Shown here one piece after another: positions 62,491 through 64,000 of a stretch of DNA of 64,000 bases (positions within the stretch are counted from its first letter, which is position 1; every line of letters starts with the position of its first letter). A program made the translations under genes and the position numbers. The notes under the pieces were generated by a model. That model saw only the letters and a program-made list of their open reading frames with translations. It had not been told where the DNA came from and searched no databases. Origin of the DNA: Pantoea cypripedii (GTDB taxonomy: Bacteria > Pseudomonadota > Gammaproteobacteria > Enterobacterales > Enterobacteriaceae); the NCBI RefSeq assembly GCF_002095535.1, contig NZ_MLJI01000002.1, forward strand, positions 1,286,237 through 1,350,236, given 5' to 3'.

Positions 62491-64000
62491 TGGCTTTTTC
62501 ACTTTTCCGCCGCAGGGCTGAAATTCAGGAAGCACACCAGTACGGTGACGGGCCGTTTTCCGTTAACGGTCATGAGCCCCTTACGCGCGAAGGGCGCCTG
62601 ACCCGCAGAGATGAAGCGAAGCTCTATGACACAGCGCCATCCATTATCGACCATATCCCGTGGGGCGAATATCTCCCGGAACATCAGTGCATTCTCCTTG
62701 ATGACGGCGTGTCGGTCGGGGCTGTTTACGAAATTATTCCGGTGGGCACCGAGGGGCGTCCGGATTCACGGCTCGATGAAATTCGTGACGTGGTGGAAAA
62801 TGCCTTGCAGGACAGCCTGCCGGAGCTGGACGCACATCAGTGGGTAGTGCAGTTCTACTGTCAGGATGATTCAGACCTGTCAGCTTATATGGATAAAATC
62901 CGCGGATATGTGAAGCCGTGGGCACAGGGAACGGCATTCACAGAGGCCTGGCTTCAGGAGCAGGCTCGTCACCTTCAGAATGTGGCGACTGAAAAAGGGC
63001 TGTTTCTTGATGATGCCGTCACCGGTGCGCCGTGGCGCGGTCAGGTCCGACGTACGCGCATGGTCATATACCGCTGGGTTGAATCCCCGTATCGTGATCC
63101 GATGGCACCCGAAGTGCTGCTTAAACAGGTCTGCGATCGCCTGACTTCCGCATTGAGTGGTGCAGGCATTCAGTGCCAGCGGCAGAACGGCGAGCAGATC
63201 CACAGCTGGCTGCTGCGCTGGTTTAACCCTGAACCAACCTGGGTGGATAAGGCCACGCTTTACCGGTGTGCGAAGCATACTGACGATGCTCCGGGCGAAT
63301 TGCCGTTACTGAATGATTTCAGCGAAAGTTTGTGGTTTACCCGCCCCCGCAGTGACGGTGAGAAAGGCGTATGGTGGTTTGATGACGTGGCGCACAAGGC
63401 GGTGCCGGTGGCTCGCCTGCGCAGCGCGCCCACCACGGGGCATCTGACCGGCGAGGTCCGGCGCGGGGATAACATCAACGCCATAATGGATCTGCTGCCG
63501 GAAGGGACGGTGCTCACCCTGACGCTGGTTATTCAGCCGCAGGATAAGCTGGAGGAGAACTTTGCCCGCCTGAGCCGCGACTCAATGGGGGAAAACGTGG
63601 ACTCGCTGCGCGCGCGTGAAGACGCAGCCACCGCTCGCACCTACCTGGGTAATAAACACAAACTTTACCGTGCTGCCATTACCCTGTTGATTAAAGCCCG
63701 TGATCTTCCTTCACTGGACAGACGCTATCTCGATCTCAGCAGCAAACTGCTCAACTGTGGGCTGGAGCCGGTTAACCCGGAGCACGATATTGGCCCGCTC
63801 AGCACCTATATGCGTGCCCTGCCGATGTGTTTTAACCCGACGCAGGACCGGCACAACTGGTATACCCGTCTGATGTTCGTGCAGCACTTTGCCTGCCTGG
63901 CACCGGTTTACGGACGTGATACCGGCACCGGCAACCCGGGATTCACTTTTTTTAATCGGGGCGGCGGACCGCTCTCTGTTGATCCCCTCAACAAAAATGA
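62490..64000 (+). CDS. VirB4/TraC-class ICE ATPase, runs off window
   Basis: The first 503 residues are present and the gene continues past 64000. 'RRDEAKLYDTAPSIIDHIPWGEYLPEHQCILLDDGVSVGAVYEIIPVGTEGRPDSRLDEIRDVVENALQDSLPE' is the N-terminal domain of the PFL_4706/TIGR03744-type conjugative ATPase. 'LTGEVRRGDNINAIMDLLPEGTVLTLTLVIQPQDKLEENFARL' follows. The Walker motifs lie beyond the window. It powers assembly of the mating channel. Confidence 0.88.
   Translation, partial: MAFSLFRRRAEIQEAHQYGDGPFSVNGHEPLTREGRLTRRDEAKLYDTAPSIIDHIPWGEYLPEHQCILLDDGVSVGAVYEIIPVGTEGRPDSRLDEIRDVVENALQDSLPELDAHQWVVQFYCQDDSDLSAYMDKIRGYVKPWAQGTAFTEAWLQEQARHLQNVATEKGLFLDDAVTGAPWRGQVRRTRMVIYRWVESPYRDPMAPEVLLKQVCDRLTSALSGAGIQCQRQNGEQIHSWLLRWFNPEPTWVDKATLYRCAKHTDDAPGELPLLNDFSESLWFTRPRSDGEKGVWWFDDVAHKAVPVARLRSAPTTGHLTGEVRRGDNINAIMDLLPEGTVLTLTLVIQPQDKLEENFARLSRDSMGENVDSLRAREDAATARTYLGNKHKLYRAAITLLIKARDLPSLDRRYLDLSSKLLNCGLEPVNPEHDIGPLSTYMRALPMCFNPTQDRHNWYTRLMFVQHFACLAPVYGRDTGTGNPGFTFFNRGGGPLSVDPLNKN

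Overview
The window is not one continuous molecule. The 12-base string CTAGCTAGCTAG, which puts a stop in all six frames, occurs at 3965-3976, 5804-5815, 23070-23081 and 45346-45357, and each time it cuts through or abuts a truncated gene. I read the window as five assembly pieces: A 1-3964, B 3977-5803, C 5816-23069, D 23082-45345 and E 45358-64000. Gene order across a linker has no biological meaning. The content points to an enterobacterium (Enterobacterales, Salmonella/Klebsiella/Citrobacter-like) carrying an I-complex conjugative plasmid, a P2-like prophage and a SPI-7-type integrative conjugative element (ICE).

Piece A looks like a plasmid backbone or leading-region fragment. It holds a small HTH regulator behind palindromic operator-like sites, a DGQHR-domain (DndB-like) protein, a small unknown protein and the C-terminal part of a large ParB-like protein. 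Piece B is an internal fragment of a phage tail tape-measure protein. Piece C, read on the minus strand, is the thin-pilus operon of an IncI-type plasmid: probable pilJ/K, then pilL, M, N, O, P, Q, R, S, T, U and V, a PilV-tip shufflon, the shufflon recombinase rci, then traE- and traF-like genes. Piece D, also minus strand, is the type IVB (Dot/Icm-like) transfer operon: traH-I-J-K-sog-L-M-N-O-P-Q-R-S-T-(unknown)-U-V-W-X-Y and an exclusion-like gene. From the known I-type order, C continues into D through a missing traG. On the given strand, D therefore precedes C on the plasmid.

Piece E begins in a second shufflon: three PilV-tip cassettes, sfx-like repeats, a second rci, and an inverted partial rci at the piece edge. 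It continues through a sugar O-acetyltransferase into an MPF-G (SPI-7/ICEHin1056-type) mating apparatus. That apparatus comprises a coiled-coil membrane protein, the TIGR03759 and TIGR03765 families, a lytic transglycosylase, an Mrr-like membrane protein, the TraD coupling protein, TIGR03747, RAQPRD, TIGR03758, 03745, 03750, 03746, 03749 and 03752, a lipoprotein, and a VirB4-class ATPase that runs off the window. An HNH nuclease and an immunity-like gene sit on the opposite strand inside this cluster.

At least a dozen otherwise well-conserved genes are split by single-base shifts, most of them in mononucleotide runs: pilK, pilN, pilV, traF, traY, traP, traO, traN, sog, traK, rci and the tape measure. 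Essential conjugation genes are unlikely to have decayed this way together, so pyrosequencing-type errors are the likeliest cause. I annotate these as single genes with suspected errors. In contrast, the ICE genes from 48.7 kb onward are intact.
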